A stretch of 64,000 nt of DNA from Planctomycetota bacterium (lineage in GTDB: Bacteria > Planctomycetota > UBA1135 > UBA2386): assembly GCA_016716265.1 (NCBI GenBank), contig JADJWQ010000005.1, positions 1 through 64,000 on the forward strand. The letters run 5' to 3'. Below are positions 45,328 to 54,287 of the stretch, piece after piece. Numbering within the stretch: the stretch's first letter is position 1; each line of letters opens with the position of its first letter. The position numbers and the translations under genes were made by a program. A model generated the notes under the pieces. The model worked only from the letters and a program-made list of their open reading frames with translations. It was not told the origin of the DNA and did not search any database.

Positions 45328-47503
45328 GCGGCGTCACCGTTCCGGCGCGCGCATCGACGCGCACGCGCTGACCGTCGCGCAGCGCGCGCGACGCGTCGCG
45401 CAGATCGGTGATCGCCGGCACGCCGGCCTCGCGCAGCACGATCGAGCCGTGCGACAGCTCGCCGCCGAGCTCGACGAGCACCGCAGCGACGCGGCAGAAC
45501 AGCGGGATCCAGCCGGCGTCGACCGCGGGCGCGACCAGGATGATCGGTGCCCCGTCGACGGCGTCGGGAGGCTCGGCGGTCGGGTCGCTCACGAGCCACG
45601 CGCGGCCTTCGACGACGCCGGCCGTCAGCCCGAGCCCGCGCAGCGTATCGTCGCTGCCGGCCGCATCGGCGACCGCGAGCAGGCCGCGGCGCCGGAACAG
45701 GTCGGGCAGCGGCGCGGCCGCGAACGCGGCCTGGTCGGCGCGTCGCTCGGCCCAGGTCGCGGCGTCGACCCCCGGTCCCGCGTCGACCGCGCGCAGGTCG
45801 TCGGCCGACAGATCCCACACGGCCTCGGGCGCCGGCAGCCGGCCGGACTCCGCCGCGCGCACCGCGAGCTCGGCGAGCCTCGCGCGCAGCGATCCGAACG
45901 CGCGCATCGCGTCGTCGCGCAGCCGCTCGCGCGCCGCGAGCGGCCCGCGCGCGAGCCACCACAGCGGCGCGGCCAGCCGGCCGAGCACGCCGAGCGGCGG
46001 CCGGCCGGACACCGCCGCTGTACCCGGCGCCACGAGCGCACGCAGCAGGGGCCCCGGCTCGTCGGCGAACCGCGGGCGCGCGACGTCGCTCTCGAACGGG
46101 CCGCGGTGGCCGTGGCGCGCGAGCAGCTCGGCGACGGCGGCGCGCGTATCCGGCTCGGCGGGCAGCCGCCCTGCGCGCATGCGCTCGCGGTCCGCCGCGC
46201 TCGGCGCGAGCGACGCGCGCAATCGCTGCAACTCGTCCAGCAGCAGGGTCGACGCCGTGCGGTGGCGCGCCGACCACGCCTGCAGCACCCCGAGCCACCG
46301 CAGGAGCGCGAGCGGCAGCGACATCGCGGCGGTCAGCGCGAACATGCCGTGGACGAGCTCGACGTAGCAGGCGCCAAGCGCGTCGAGCGTCGCACGGAAG
46401 TCCGTGCAGCGGGCGTCGCTGGCGAGCTCGGCGATCCGTGCAGCAATGCGCCGCGCGTCACGCACCGCGCGCCGCTGCGCGCGTGACAATCGCCACAATG
46501 CCCCCGCACGTCGCAGCATGCGCAAGGGCCGCAATGGGTGACCGGCGAGGTGGTCGCCACCGATCGACGCGGTCACCAGCCGCGTCGGCAACCCGAGCCG
46601 GCGTAGCGTGTCGATCAACAGCGACAGGTTGATGCGCGGCCTGCCGCGGAACACCTCGAGGAACGGCCGGCCGGCCGGCAGCCCGGAGTCGTGCGCGCGA
46701 TACCAGCCGAACAGTGCCTCGGCGCGCTCCGCCATGACCGACACCATCGTGCGCGACGGCAGCTCCGGCAGGATCTCCTTGTGGTTCGCGACGGTGAACA
46801 GCTCGTCGCGACCCGGCGACGCGGTCACCGGACGGCATTGCAGGAGCCAGCAGCGCCTACCGTCGTCCGCCCACTCGACGTCGTGATCGCCGGGCCCGAA
46901 TACGCGCCGGACGGCGCGCAGCAACCGTTGCAGGCGCGCCAGGAACGGCTCGGCGGCGGTCGGACGTTCGAGCGGCTCGAGCTTCGGCAGCTCGCAGCGG
47001 ACGCCGGCCCGGCGGCCGGCGACGAGTCCGTCGGCGGTCCCGTCGACCCACTCGACCAGGTCGTCCTCGAAGTCCGCCTCGGTGAAGGCGACCCCGGCGT
47101 GGCGTGCAGCCACCATCCGCTGCACCAGCACGTCGCAGCGCCCGGGCACCAGCGCGGGGATGCGGGTCGCCGAGTCGACCACGCGCCCGATCGCCGCCGC
47201 CAGTGCGCGGTCGTCGGCCGCATCGACGCCGAGCTCGCTGTGGAACGCCCCGGCGAGGCTGCGCGCCGTGCCGTCCTCGCTGCGGAATGCCGAGCGGACC
47301 GCCACCTGCCCGCGCCGCAACCGTGCCGGCAGGGCCGCGACGAGCGCACTGCAGTCGGCGTGCTGCGGTGCGTCGACGAGCAGCAAGCCGCCGTCGGGCA
47401 CCGGTAGACCGGACCGGCTCGCGGCGTGCAACCGCGCTGCCTTGCGACCGACGGCGGCCGGCCAGTCCCGGCCACCGAGCGGGACGAACGCGCCCTCGAT
47501 CAT
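45296..47503 (-). CDS. PEP-synthase/pyruvate-phosphate-dikinase-like protein, compact
   Basis: A 735-residue protein. The N-terminal part resembles the ATP-grasp PPDK_N domain: VGRKAARLHAASRSGLPVP, then VAVRSAFRSEDGTARSLAGA (the R-S-x-x-x-x-E-D signature), and HDVEWADDGRRCWLLQCRPV. The C-terminal end has the phosphohistidine domain: LFCRVAAVLVELGGELSHGS with the active His, then IVLREAGVPAITDLRDA. The middle 300 residues are Arg/Ala-rich helices. The PEP/pyruvate-binding TIM barrel of true PEP synthase is absent. It may therefore phosphorylate another small molecule, as rifampin phosphotransferase does, which has exactly this domain order. Its ATG overlaps the stop of the hydrolase gene by 4 bp. 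Confidence 0.78.
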   Translation of the reverse strand: MIEGAFVPLGGRDWPAAVGRKAARLHAASRSGLPVPDGGLLLVDAPQHADCSALVAALPARLRRGQVAVRSAFRSEDGTARSLAGAFHSELGVDAADDRALAAAIGRVVDSATRIPALVPGRCDVLVQRMVAARHAGVAFTEADFEDDLVEWVDGTADGLVAGRRAGVRCELPKLEPLERPTAAEPFLARLQRLLRAVRRVFGPGDHDVEWADDGRRCWLLQCRPVTASPGRDELFTVANHKEILPELPSRTMVSVMAERAEALFGWYRAHDSGLPAGRPFLEVFRGRPRINLSLLIDTLRRLGLPTRLVTASIGGDHLAGHPLRPLRMLRRAGALWRLSRAQRRAVRDARRIAARIAELASDARCTDFRATLDALGACYVELVHGMFALTAAMSLPLALLRWLGVLQAWSARHRTASTLLLDELQRLRASLAPSAADRERMRAGRLPAEPDTRAAVAELLARHGHRGPFESDVARPRFADEPGPLLRALVAPGTAAVSGRPPLGVLGRLAAPLWWLARGPLAARERLRDDAMRAFGSLRARLAELAVRAAESGRLPAPEAVWDLSADDLRAVDAGPGVDAATWAERRADQAAFAAAPLPDLFRRRGLLAVADAAGSDDTLRGLGLTAGVVEGRAWLVSDPTAEPPDAVDGAPIILVAPAVDAGWIPLFCRVAAVLVELGGELSHGSIVLREAGVPAITDLRDASRALRDGQRVRVDARAGTVTPLTDPGAAGPP

Positions 47504-48276
47504 CGCGCGAGCTCCGCGACCAGCCCGGTCGCGAGGTCGGCGATCCGGCGCGCGTAGTCGTCGGGCTCCTCGAGCATCGGGAAGTGATCCCAGTCGGGCA
47601 CGACGACCGTGCGCGCCGCTGGCAGCAGGGCCGCGAAGTCGGCGCTCTGGTCGGCGGTCAATACGCGCTCACGACCACCCCACAGCAGCACGGCCGGCAC
47701 GTCGACCGGGCGCAGCGACGCGAACCAGGCCGGGGTGTACCAGTCGAAGGCGTGCCCGAACGCCGCGCAGTCGCGGTAGCCGGCGAAGAAGCGCGCGTCG
47801 ACGTCCGGCGCGAGCGGCGCGCGGAACAGCCAACGCCGCCACAGCGGCCGGAGCAGACGCGCGCCGAGCGCCCGGCGCACGCAGCCGCGCACGACGCGCG
47901 GCCGCATCAATCGCGGGAACCGGCGCTGCTCGAGGCGCGCACCGACCGGCGCGTGCAGCAGCAGCGCGTCGAGCGCGTCGCGGTGCCGCTGCGCGAGCTC
48001 CAGCGCGAGCGAGCCACCGATCCCGTGGCCGAGTACGATCCGCGGCCTGGTCAGCTCGCCGAGCGCCGCGAGCGCCGACTCGACCTGGCCCGCGAGCGTC
48101 GCGCCGCGCGGGCCGAGCGGCCGCCCGTCGAAGCCCGGCAGCGTGACGGCGTGCAGCGCGCCCGGCGCGAAGCGGGCCGCGATCGCGTCGAAGCGCACCG
48201 CACCACCACCGTTGCCGTGCAGCGCGAGGATGGTCGCGCCGGGCGGCAGCCGAATCGTTCCCGCTGCCGGGTCCAT
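47500..48276 (-). CDS. Alpha/beta-hydrolase-fold protein lacking the usual nucleophile Ser
   Basis: A 258-residue protein. The ATG at 48276 is chosen because the fold starts there (MDPAAGTIRL, then ILALHGNGGGAVRFDA). The nucleophile elbow that should read GxSxG is LGHGIGGS: the Ser is Gly. Other parts are intact: VPAVLLWGGRERVLTADQSA (acid region) and VVPDWDHFPMLEEPDDYARR (His region). So the triad lacks its nucleophile unless a neighbouring Ser serves. Four-base overlap (ATGA) couples it to the PEP-synthase-like gene downstream. The two may act on one unknown substrate. Confidence 0.75.
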   Translation of the reverse strand: MDPAAGTIRLPPGATILALHGNGGGAVRFDAIAARFAPGALHAVTLPGFDGRPLGPRGATLAGQVESALAALGELTRPRIVLGHGIGGSLALELAQRHRDALDALLLHAPVGARLEQRRFPRLMRPRVVRGCVRRALGARLLRPLWRRWLFRAPLAPDVDARFFAGYRDCAAFGHAFDWYTPAWFASLRPVDVPAVLLWGGRERVLTADQSADFAALLPAARTVVVPDWDHFPMLEEPDDYARRIADLATGLVAELAR

Positions 48277-48464
48277 GCGCGGCGCCTTCGCGACCGCGCG
48301 GGCCCCGGATGCGGAGCGCGACCGGCGTGCTCGCATCGGTTTTTCCGGTCGGCGCCGACGTCGGCTTTGCCGGCAGCGGCATCTCGTCCCAAAGTGCAGG
48401 CTCTCCGGCGCGCGCCGCGCGGCGTGCGCCGACCCGTACGCCCAACCCCCACCCAACACGCAAC

Positions 48465-49052
48465 ATGGCCTTCACGCTCCCGGAGCTCCCCTACTCGAAG
48501 GACGCGCTCGCACCGCACATCTCGGCCGAGACCCTCGAGTTCCACCACGGCAAGCACCACAACGCCTACGTCACCAAGCTGAACAGCCTGATCGAGGGCA
48601 CCGAGTACGCGGGCATGTCGCTGGTGGACATCGTGCGCAAGGCACCGAAGGGCGGCATCTTCAACAACGCGGCGCAGGTGTGGAACCACACCTTCTACTG
48701 GCACAGCATGGCCCCGAGCGCCGGCGGAGCGCCGACCGGTGCGATCGCGGCCGCGATCAAGGCGCAGTGGGGCTCGTTCGACGCGTTCAAGACCGAGTTC
48801 ACGAACACCGCGATCAACACGTTCGGGAGCGGCTGGGCGTGGCTCGTGAAGACCGCGGCCGGCAAGCTGGCGATCGAGTCGACCTCCAATGCCGAGACGC
48901 CGCTCACCGATCCGTCCAAGACGCCGATCCTGACCTGCGACGTCTGGGAGCACGCCTACTACATCGACTACCGCAACGCCCGGCCGGGCTACCTCGAGAA
49001 GTGGTGGCAGCTCGTCAACTGGGAGTTCGCGAACAAGAACTTCGCGGGCTGA
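48465..49052 (+). CDS. sodB: Superoxide dismutase, iron type
   Basis: A 195-residue protein. The metal ligands are seen as His27 (in HHGKHHNAYVTKLN), the WNHTFYW His, and the Asp and His of DVWEHAYYIDYRNARPGY. The second-shell Gln before WNHTFYW (NNAAQVW) and the AGGAPTG loop favour iron over manganese. It converts superoxide to oxygen and hydrogen peroxide in the cytoplasm. No signal peptide is seen. It diverges from the hydrolase gene and converges with the SurA-like gene; a perfect hairpin sits between the convergent stops. Confidence 0.96.
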   Translation: MAFTLPELPYSKDALAPHISAETLEFHHGKHHNAYVTKLNSLIEGTEYAGMSLVDIVRKAPKGGIFNNAAQVWNHTFYWHSMAPSAGGAPTGAIAAAIKAQWGSFDAFKTEFTNTAINTFGSGWAWLVKTAAGKLAIESTSNAETPLTDPSKTPILTCDVWEHAYYIDYRNARPGYLEKWWQLVNWEFANKNFAG

Positions 49053-49081
49053 CGGCGGCGCACCGGCGGCCGCGCGAGCCG

Positions 49082-49099
49082 GCTGGCGCTCGCGCCAGC
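49082..49099 (+). terminator. GCTGGCGC/GCGCCAGC hairpin between convergent genes
   Basis: An 8-bp perfect palindrome with a 2-nt centre (or a 7-bp stem with a CTCG loop), 30 bp after the sodB stop and 53 bp before the stop of the opposite gene. It is a candidate bidirectional terminator without a T tract. Confidence 0.45.
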
Positions 49100-49151
49100 G
49101 GCGGTCGGGAGCGGACCGGCTGCGACGCGCGCGCCGGCCCGCTGGAGCGAC

Positions 49152-51866
49152 TCAGGAGTCGCCCTTGCCGGGCTGGATCTTGCCCTGCTCGTCGGGCGTG
49201 CGCCAACCATAGCGCTCGCGGAGCGCGTCGCGCGTGTAGGAGACCAGCACGGCCCGCACGCGGCGATCACCCGCATTGCGTCGCGCGAGTACGAGCTGAC
49301 GCCGCGTGATGTCGTTACTCGTCGCGGGCGCGACAGCCTCGACCACCGCCAGGAAGCTGCTGCGGAGCATGATGTCGTCGAGCAGCTCGGTCGCGTCACC
49401 GACCTTCTCGAGGCCCTCCAGGCGCTTCGTGAAGAACAGGTGTTGCGTCGCCTTGTCGTAGTTCTGCCGGCGCGCTCCGCGATCCGGCTCCGCCAGGTCG
49501 CGCGGCAGCGGGCCGACCGTCTCGAGCGTCACGTTCTCGACCGACTCGCAGACCCCCGCGAGGACCTCGCGATACTGCTCGCTCAGCACCTTCTCGATCT
49601 CGGCGTCGGTCTCGGTCTTCAGCTCGTTGGTCAGCGACTCGCGCTTCGTGTCCGCGGCCGCGAGCTCCGCCTCGGCGTCGGTCAGCTTCTGGCGGGTCGC
49701 GCGCGTCGAGCGCGCCTCGGCGCCGCGCGTCGCCTCGAGCTCGGCGACGCGCGTCCGCAGCTCGTCGATCCGGCCCTGCAGCTCGGTCTGCCACGACTCG
49801 AAGCGCTCCTGCACCTTGGTGTCGCGGTCCTTCTCGAGCTCGGCGATGCGCTCGGCGCCCTTCGCGCGCGCGGCCTCCTCGAGTGCCTTCTCGAAGGCGT
49901 CGCGCGCCTCGGTCAGACGCTCGTCGGCGCGCTCCTTGAACCACTGTGCGAGCGCGTCGTCGCGGATCTCGGCGAACGGCCTGAGCGGCGCTTCAACGCG
50001 CTCGGTCAGGCGCACCTCGAACACGGCGTTCGCCGTGTGCTGCGTGAGCGTCGACAGCGGACGGTCGGCGGCGAGCGCGTTCAGCACGCCGGCTCGCGTC
50101 CACTTGCCGACCGGGTCGACCTCGGTGATGTCGGTGGCGGGCTTCGGCTCCGTGCCGGTCGTGGCGACGCCGAAGCCGGGGCGGCCGGCGGCCAGCTCGG
50201 TCCAGACCGCGGCGAGGTCGAACGACGCGCGCGCGGCGACCACGGCGTCCTTCGCGGCCGTGAGCTCCGCCTCGCGGGTCTCCACCAGCGCCTCGGCAGC
50301 GGTCAGCGCCTCCTTGTCGGCATCGGTCGCGCCCTCGGCATTCGCGCTGACCTTCAGGTCGGCGACCGCGAGCCGCGCGTCCTCGATGCGATCCTCGAGC
50401 GCGTCGAGCCGCTCCTCGACCGTGGTCGCGGGCTGCTCCGCGCCGGGGAACGCCGCGAGCGCTGTGATGCAATGGGCGTCGAGCCGTTCGCCGACCTTCT
50501 GCCAGAGCGCCTTGACGACCGCCTCCGCCTCGAGGCGCGAGCGGATCCTCGCGCGGAGCGCCTCGTCGAGCTCGAGGAAGCCGGGGTCCTGCTCGGCCGC
50601 GTCGGCATCGGTCGGCTCCTGCGTCGGCTCCTGCGTCGGCTGCGGCTGCTGGGTCCCCTCGCCGGGCGCGGGGGTCTCGGTCTCGCCCCCGCCGGACGGC
50701 TGCTCGCCACCCGACTGCGGCTCACCCGCTCCACCGCCGGTCCCGGCCTCGCCCTGAGGGGCGCCGCCGGCACCCGGATCCTGCGGCTCGCCCTGGCGAC
50801 CGTCACCGCCGTTGCCGCCGGTCGTCGAGCCACCGGGCGTCGATCCACCCGGCGTCGCACCACCGGGCGCTTCCGGAGTCTGGTTACCGGAGCCCTGCTC
50901 GCCGCCCTGGCCATTGCCGCCACCGGGGCCTTCACCGGCGCCCTGGTTCTCGCCCCCGGCGCCCTGGTTCTCGCCCCCGGCACCCTGACCGCCCTGCCCG
51001 TCGCCACTGGCCGGCTTCGGCTTGCGGTACAGCTCGTACTTGTTGACGTCGTAGAAGCGATCGACCTCGGCGTCGGAGATCGTGAGCCCCTCGAGCTCGG
51101 GCTCGAACGCCGCGCGGTCGAACCCGTCGAGCAGCACGTAGGCGAGGTCGGCACGGAACCGATCCGGCCCCGCGAAGCCGCGCCGCTCCATCGGGGTCAT
51201 CTTGTCGAGCCAGCTGACGAGTTCGTCGTCGCTCGGGTCGCCGGCCTCCTTCAGCTCGTTCTCGATCCGCTCGGCGTCGATGACCGCGACGTTCAGCGTC
51301 ACGAGCTCGAGATCGCGGATCAGCGACTGCACGAGCGCGGCGTCGGTCGTGTCGACGCCGAGCGCCTCGAGGCGCACGAGGGTGCCGATGCGCATCGCCT
51401 CGGCGATCGTGTTGTAGTAGGCGGCGACGTCGGGGTAGCCGAGGCGCCGCGCGAGCTCGAGGGGCGACGTGACGCCCGGGTCGAACTGCGACGTTAGCTG
51501 CACGCCCAGCTGCACGGCGCGCTCGACCTCGTCCATCGACGGCTCGATGCCGTACTCGATCGCGACCCGGCGCAGCGCGGCGTAGATCTCGACCCGGTCC
51601 TCCTGGCCATCCGACTCGACGATCGGCGGCAGCGCGACGGTCAGATCGCCGCGGCCCTCCCAGATGCGGACCTGCTGCGCGGCGGCGTGATCCTCCGGGG
51701 TGACATTCACGACGCGCCCGCCGAGCGTGAGCGTCGGCATCGGCCGATCGCGCTCGAACCAACCGCTGGCCGTCGACATGATCGCCGGCGTGATCGAGAA
51801 GGTCAGGAGCGCGAAGATCCCGGCCGTGAACAGGATCGGCCGTTGATACTTTCGGAAGAATTCCAT
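49152..51866 (-). CDS. Membrane-anchored SurA/PpiD-like protein with Gly/Gln-rich linker and coiled coil
   Basis: A 904-residue protein. The ATG at 51866 precedes MEFFRKYQRP and one membrane helix (about 11-30), then a SurA_N/PpiD-like helical region (DEVERAVQLGVQLTSQF, LARRLGYPDVAAYYNTIAEA, ISDAEVDRFYDVNKYELY). A low-complexity linker (about residues 290-425) contains repeated AGGENQG units and Gly/Thr/Pro/Gln/Glu-rich sequence. Beyond about 500 lie long charged coiled coils (ELQGRIDELRTRVAELEATR) around 635-755. A clear parvulin catalytic domain is not seen. The protein probably handles unfolded exported proteins without isomerase activity. Confidence 0.68.
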   Translation of the reverse strand: MEFFRKYQRPILFTAGIFALLTFSITPAIMSTASGWFERDRPMPTLTLGGRVVNVTPEDHAAAQQVRIWEGRGDLTVALPPIVESDGQEDRVEIYAALRRVAIEYGIEPSMDEVERAVQLGVQLTSQFDPGVTSPLELARRLGYPDVAAYYNTIAEAMRIGTLVRLEALGVDTTDAALVQSLIRDLELVTLNVAVIDAERIENELKEAGDPSDDELVSWLDKMTPMERRGFAGPDRFRADLAYVLLDGFDRAAFEPELEGLTISDAEVDRFYDVNKYELYRKPKPASGDGQGGQGAGGENQGAGGENQGAGEGPGGGNGQGGEQGSGNQTPEAPGGATPGGSTPGGSTTGGNGGDGRQGEPQDPGAGGAPQGEAGTGGGAGEPQSGGEQPSGGGETETPAPGEGTQQPQPTQEPTQEPTDADAAEQDPGFLELDEALRARIRSRLEAEAVVKALWQKVGERLDAHCITALAAFPGAEQPATTVEERLDALEDRIEDARLAVADLKVSANAEGATDADKEALTAAEALVETREAELTAAKDAVVAARASFDLAAVWTELAAGRPGFGVATTGTEPKPATDITEVDPVGKWTRAGVLNALAADRPLSTLTQHTANAVFEVRLTERVEAPLRPFAEIRDDALAQWFKERADERLTEARDAFEKALEEAARAKGAERIAELEKDRDTKVQERFESWQTELQGRIDELRTRVAELEATRGAEARSTRATRQKLTDAEAELAAADTKRESLTNELKTETDAEIEKVLSEQYREVLAGVCESVENVTLETVGPLPRDLAEPDRGARRQNYDKATQHLFFTKRLEGLEKVGDATELLDDIMLRSSFLAVVEAVAPATSNDITRRQLVLARRNAGDRRVRAVLVSYTRDALRERYGWRTPDEQGKIQPGKGDS
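50590..51000 (-). repeat. Low-complexity coding repeats (GGENQGA and Gly/Gln/Glu-rich units)
   Basis: Within the SurA-like gene, imperfect short repeats encode a linker of about 135 residues. The unit GAGGENQ is seen twice in direct succession near 50940-50985, and PTQEPT is doubled near 50615-50640. The codon pattern keeps frame. Confidence 0.65.
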
Positions 51867-52087
51867 CGCGGAACGGGTCGGAGGTCGCGCTGCGATCGGT
51901 CGCGGCAGCGGGCTCAGACGCCGGCAGCCACCCGGACGGGCGGAGCGGCGGGAGTGAAGGCGCAACAGGTTAGCGGAATCCCGCGCGGAGGCATGCAGAT
52001 TCCTGCCCGACGCGGCGTTTCCAGGCCCGGCGCGCGCGGCGGGACGCGAGCCGACGACCGGGGGACGCCGGGAGCACCGCCGCGGGC

Positions 52088-52345
52088 TCAGGCGGGCGGC
52101 AGCTCGATCGCGCGATCCGCCAGCAGGTCGGGGAAGTCGTGGACGATCGGGTAGACGACCGCCTCGCCGTCCGGCACCAACCCGGCCTGCAGCGGCTCGA
52201 CGACCGCCTCACCGCCGCGGTCGACGACGCCGCCGGCACGGATCCGCGCGTTCAGCGCGGTGAGACGCTCGGCGTCGAGCAGCCGCAGCGGCCGCCGCGT
52301 GCCCGGGCTGCGCAGCATCGCCAGCCATTCCGGATCGAGTTCCAT
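52088..52345 (-). CDS. Trm112-like small protein
   Basis: An 85-residue protein. The ATG at 52345 gives the family length. It starts MELDPEWLAMLRSPGTRRPL, similar to Trm112/YcaR (cLaCP....pL), but the Cys residues of the zinc site are replaced (RSPGTRRP instead of CP.C). It continues with VPDGEAVVYPIVHDFPDLL, the typical end (Y-P...G-IPxLL). Trm112-like proteins activate methyltransferases. Loss of the Cys residues is common in bacterial relatives. No methyltransferase gene is adjacent. Confidence 0.75.
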   Translation of the reverse strand: MELDPEWLAMLRSPGTRRPLRLLDAERLTALNARIRAGGVVDRGGEAVVEPLQAGLVPDGEAVVYPIVHDFPDLLADRAIELPPA

Positions 52346-52514
52346 CGCTGTCGTCCGTGGTCCGGTCCGCCAGGATGCCCGCAGCGCGCGCCCGACGCCA
52401 GCGCGCATCGCGCCCCCGTCCCGGACGATCCCCGCGGACCGGTCCGGCGACCGCGGACCGGCAGCGCGCGCCGCGCCGCAGCAGCGGCGCGGCCGCACCG
52501 TGGTGTGCCGATGC

Positions 52515-52547
52515 GGGCGCTGGGACTCGAACCCAGGACCAACGGAT
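52515..52547. repeat. 33-bp direct repeat, left copy: 3' fragment of tRNA-Lys (candidate att site)
   Basis: Identical over 33 bp to 55962-55994, inside the intact tRNA-Lys gene. The fragment covers the T arm, variable loop and part of the anticodon arm. The 5' half (D arm, 5' acceptor strand) is missing, so it cannot be a working tRNA. This is the remnant expected at the far end of an element that integrated into the tRNA 3' end. Confidence 0.85.
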
Positions 52548-52839
52548 CGAGAACGCCCTGACGATGTCCCCTCTCTCCGGCCTGCGGAACCGGGTTCCGG
52601 TCGGCTCGCGCGACGCAGTTACCTGCACGATCACCCTCCCGACCATGCGTGGCAAGGCATCCGGAGCGCGGCACGGTGTCGAGCATCGCGTCACTCCGAC
52701 CCTTGGGACCCGCCACCGCGCGAGCGTCGAGATCAACGGCCAGGTCCACGTCGGCGAGCTCCGGGACGCGCACAGAGACGCCGCTCGCGACCGCGACGCA
52801 CTGCGGAGCCAGCGCGACAGCTCCGCAGCCTGACCGCGT
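52548..52839. other. Left part of the element without a recognisable gene
   Basis: Several overlapping frames are open on both strands, but none has family features or a convincing start. Nothing is called here. Confidence 0.3.
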
Positions 52840-53330
52840 GCCTCACGATCGGCGAGGCCATGCGCAGTGTGACCCCGGATCTCCGGCGCCGCCAGACGCG
52901 GCCGGAGACCATCGAGGACCAACTGCAGCGGCTCCGGACGATGCCCGCCTCACCGGCGAAGGCCGCGTCTCGCTCGCCACGCTCCACGGCGAACCGCGCG
53001 CGCTCGGGACGATCCTCCCGCACGGCACGTTCGTCGGTGCGTGCACCGGAAACCCGATGCGGGAGGCTCGCGCTCTCGACCGCCACGGACTCATCACGTG
53101 CTCCGCAGGTGGACGAACGACCTCCGCGAACCTCGCCTCCAGGCCCACGCGCTGAGACCGCGTTCGGCACCGCGTTCGCGTCGCGTGGAACGTGCGTGCA
53201 CGCGCTCACGCGCGCGATGGGGCACGCAACTCTCTCGACGTCGACGATCGACGTGCACGCTGCGCGCGCGCCCGAAGATGCGATCGCCAGCCGCGGCTAC
53301 CGGTCTCGGTCCGCGGCCAGCCTGGAACCT
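52840..53330 (+). pseudogene. Relic of a tyrosine recombinase (integrase)
   Basis: One plus frame has LTIGEAMRSVTPDLRRRQTR followed by PETIEDQLQRLR, resembling the core-binding domain of phage integrases. About 300 bp later the same frame has TAFGTAFASRG, then RAMGHATLSTSTIDVHAA and APEDAIA. The latter matches the C-terminal catalytic boxes HTFGT...G...(L/M)GHxxxxTTxxYxH. The box-II His is Ala, the Tyr nucleophile position is Asp, and the region between is degenerate. It therefore looks like a dead integrase, consistent with its place inside a tRNA-bounded element. The assignment rests on pattern only. Confidence 0.45.
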
Positions 53331-53900
53331 GCGTCCCCTCGGAACGGACCGCCCCCCGCTTCGACGGAGGAGCGCGCAGACGCCCGTTGGCCGGCCTGAT
53401 CTCGAAACACGAGACTCGAAGTCCGAGCGTGGGGCCCGCCAACTCCACGGACCGACCTGCAGCACCGGCATGCGGTCCTCATCGAGCATCCTCCCGACCA
53501 TCACCGGCGGCAGCCCGGGCTTCCGCGCCGCCGCACACCGGTCCTGGTAGTCGGCCGCGTCGCCGCAACTCGCGGCCTCAGCCGGCGCTCCCCCCGCACA
53601 CCCAAGCCTGCGTACGTCCCGCGAGTGGCGACCGACTCTGCTGCTCCAGCTCAGGGGGGGCCCGCGTAGCGTCCCAAGACCGCACTCGGGCGATCCATGG
53701 AACCACGTACGCGGACGTGCACCACGTGGCGAGCGGTTCCGACCACCTTCCCAGCGTGGTGAACGAACACTGAGCTGACGAAAGTGCCAGCGCCTGCGAC
53801 GGACTCACACGACCATTGCGGCCTGCGTGCACCGGGGCCTTCCGGCCCGATGCTGCCCCAGATACGATCCCAGCGACCGAGCGACCGAGGCCGGCCCAAC
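53331..53900. other. Element section without a recognisable gene
   Basis: About 570 bases. No frame on either strand shows a protein family. TACGAT (53863-53868) is a possible -10 element for the next gene. Confidence 0.3.
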
Positions 53901-54287
53901 ATGGCAAAATCCCTGGGTGCCTTCATCGCTTTCCTCGCGTTCGTCCTGGCGACGGGCGCAACCGCGGAATTCGTGAGTCGGCAGATCTACCCGGCTTACG
54001 AACTCGTCGGGTTGGAGCGGTTCGAGGGTCCGGACTGGCAGTCCTCGGTCGAACCCGAGGGTTTCCTATACAAGCCGACCGGCGAGCGTGTGCCAGGTCC
54101 GTGGTTCCTTCGGTCCCTCCACTCCTTCCCGTCGATCGGGTCTCTCGTCGCTGCGTTGGTGCTCCTGGCTGCCTGCGGCCTCGCGACGGCTGGCGGGATA
54201 GCGCTGTGGGCAGGATTGTCGTGGCTCTGGTCCGACGTCGTCCGACGACGGCGGCAGCCGTTTGGATCCGCTGCCACGGTCAAGTGA
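53901..54287 (+). CDS. Small membrane protein, unknown function (in element)
   Basis: A 128-residue protein starting MAKSLGAFIAFLAFVLATGA, a first helix or signal anchor. A polar stretch of about 70 residues follows (RQIYPAYELVGLERFEGPDW). A second helix comes near 95-117 (SLVAALVLLAACGLATAGG) and then a basic tail (DVVRRRRQPFG). The topology suggests a loop outside the cytoplasm between two helices. The composition is less GC-rich than the chromosome around it. It may be linked to the similar-sized membrane protein at 54626. Confidence 0.5.
   Translation: MAKSLGAFIAFLAFVLATGATAEFVSRQIYPAYELVGLERFEGPDWQSSVEPEGFLYKPTGERVPGPWFLRSLHSFPSIGSLVAALVLLAACGLATAGGIALWAGLSWLWSDVVRRRRQPFGSAATVK

Noticed and set aside
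49440..51497. Plus-strand open frame opposite the SurA-like gene
   Set aside because: Antisense shadow; Leu/Arg/Gly low-complexity translation.
52501..52575. A second functional tRNA gene
   Set aside because: Only the 3' part matches; there is no complementary 5' acceptor strand or D arm, so it is a repeat left by integration.
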